From UBA5078 sp041175045 (GTDB taxonomy: Bacteria > Pseudomonadota > Gammaproteobacteria > Pseudomonadales > Pseudohongiellaceae), in NCBI GenBank assembly GCA_041175045.1, contig JBEDFR010000174.1, positions 1 to 13,710 on the forward strand: a stretch of DNA of 13,710 nucleotides. The letters are read 5' to 3'. The position numbers and the translations under genes were made by a program. The stretch's first letter is position 1, and the number at the start of each line of letters is the position of its first letter. Of the stretch, positions 13,529-13,710 are shown piece after piece. The notes beneath the pieces are model-generated. The model had not been told where the DNA came from. It saw only the letters and a list, made by a program, of their open reading frames with translations, and searched no databases.

Positions 13529-13694
13529 GGGGGCGTGAATTCCTCTGAGGGGCGGCGCGCTGCCGTGCTGATGTCTGCGGCGATCATACCCGAAGACGCT
13601 GGCCGGGGCGACGCGCGGGCGGCCTGCCGCAGTCGCCGGAATCGCCCGCCTGTGCTAGTTCTTGAAGCAGAGCATGGACGCTCGGTACTGCCTC

Positions 13695-13710
13695 AGGAGC
13701 CTGGCATGGA
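13695..13710 (+). CDS. Start of a rightward gene cut by the window edge, possibly pilG
   Basis: AGGAG (13695-13699) is followed after 6 bases by ATG at 13706-13708 and then GA, a strong start signal divergent from gshB. Only the first codon and two bases are visible. In P. aeruginosa the gene here is pilG, a CheY-like regulator of the Chp twitching system whose protein starts Met-Glu; GA as the next bases is compatible. The identity rests on synteny only. Confidence 0.4.

Noticed and set aside
1..13710. CRISPR array, rRNA or tRNA genes, insertion sequence
   Set aside because: No regularly spaced direct repeats, no tRNA-like cloverleaf or rRNA stretch, and no transposase reading frame were seen on either strand.

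Overview
The window looks like chromosomal DNA from a high-GC gammaproteobacterium related to Pseudomonas. Three things point there: the order gshB–tonB–yqgE–ruvX next to pilT–yggS, a FimX-like protein of almost exactly the Pseudomonas length, and a pair of inverted Pseudomonas-type REP palindromes between pilT and ruvX. The species cannot be fixed from this sequence alone.

Left part (1-3456). The window opens inside ovoA, the ovothiol biosynthesis enzyme (sulfoxide synthase fused to a methyltransferase), whose N-terminus is cut off. After it comes an accessory-looking stretch of visibly lower GC. It has about 430 bases without a recognisable gene, a diverged BrnA/CopG-type antitoxin with no visible toxin, a flavin split-barrel (PNPOx-like) protein and a MOSC-domain protein. 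The join between the last two has an integron attC-like look but no convincing 3' core site.

Middle part (3506-8658). A RlmN/Cfr-family radical SAM methyltransferase paralogue converges on a two-gene minus-strand operon. The operon holds a fimX-like gene (receiver-PAS-GGDEF-EAL, all signature residues degenerate) and, 19 bases downstream, a membrane protein joining an AhpA/YtjB-like sensor half and a HAMP region to a class III cyclase domain. That cyclase domain has lost one metal aspartate and both transition-state residues, so it is probably a pseudo-cyclase. A small two-helix membrane protein with a four-cysteine zinc ribbon is divergent from fimX.

Right part (8669-13710). yggS and pilT are divergent. 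pilT converges, across a REP pair, on a tightly packed minus-strand operon gshB–tonB–yqgE–ruvX (4-base ATGA overlap gshB/tonB, near-overlap tonB/yqgE). pilU and the pyr genes that sit in this interval in P. aeruginosa are absent. At the right edge a strong Shine-Dalgarno and ATG begin a rightward gene; synteny suggests pilG.

Taken together, the right two thirds look like a type IV pilus (twitching) neighbourhood: retraction motor PilT, a TonB3-like protein, FimX and probably PilG. It also holds two adjacent nucleotide-signalling proteins that look catalytically dead. The best candidate for something undescribed is the FimX plus pseudo-cyclase pair, which could act as a c-di-GMP/nucleotide receptor module rather than as enzymes.
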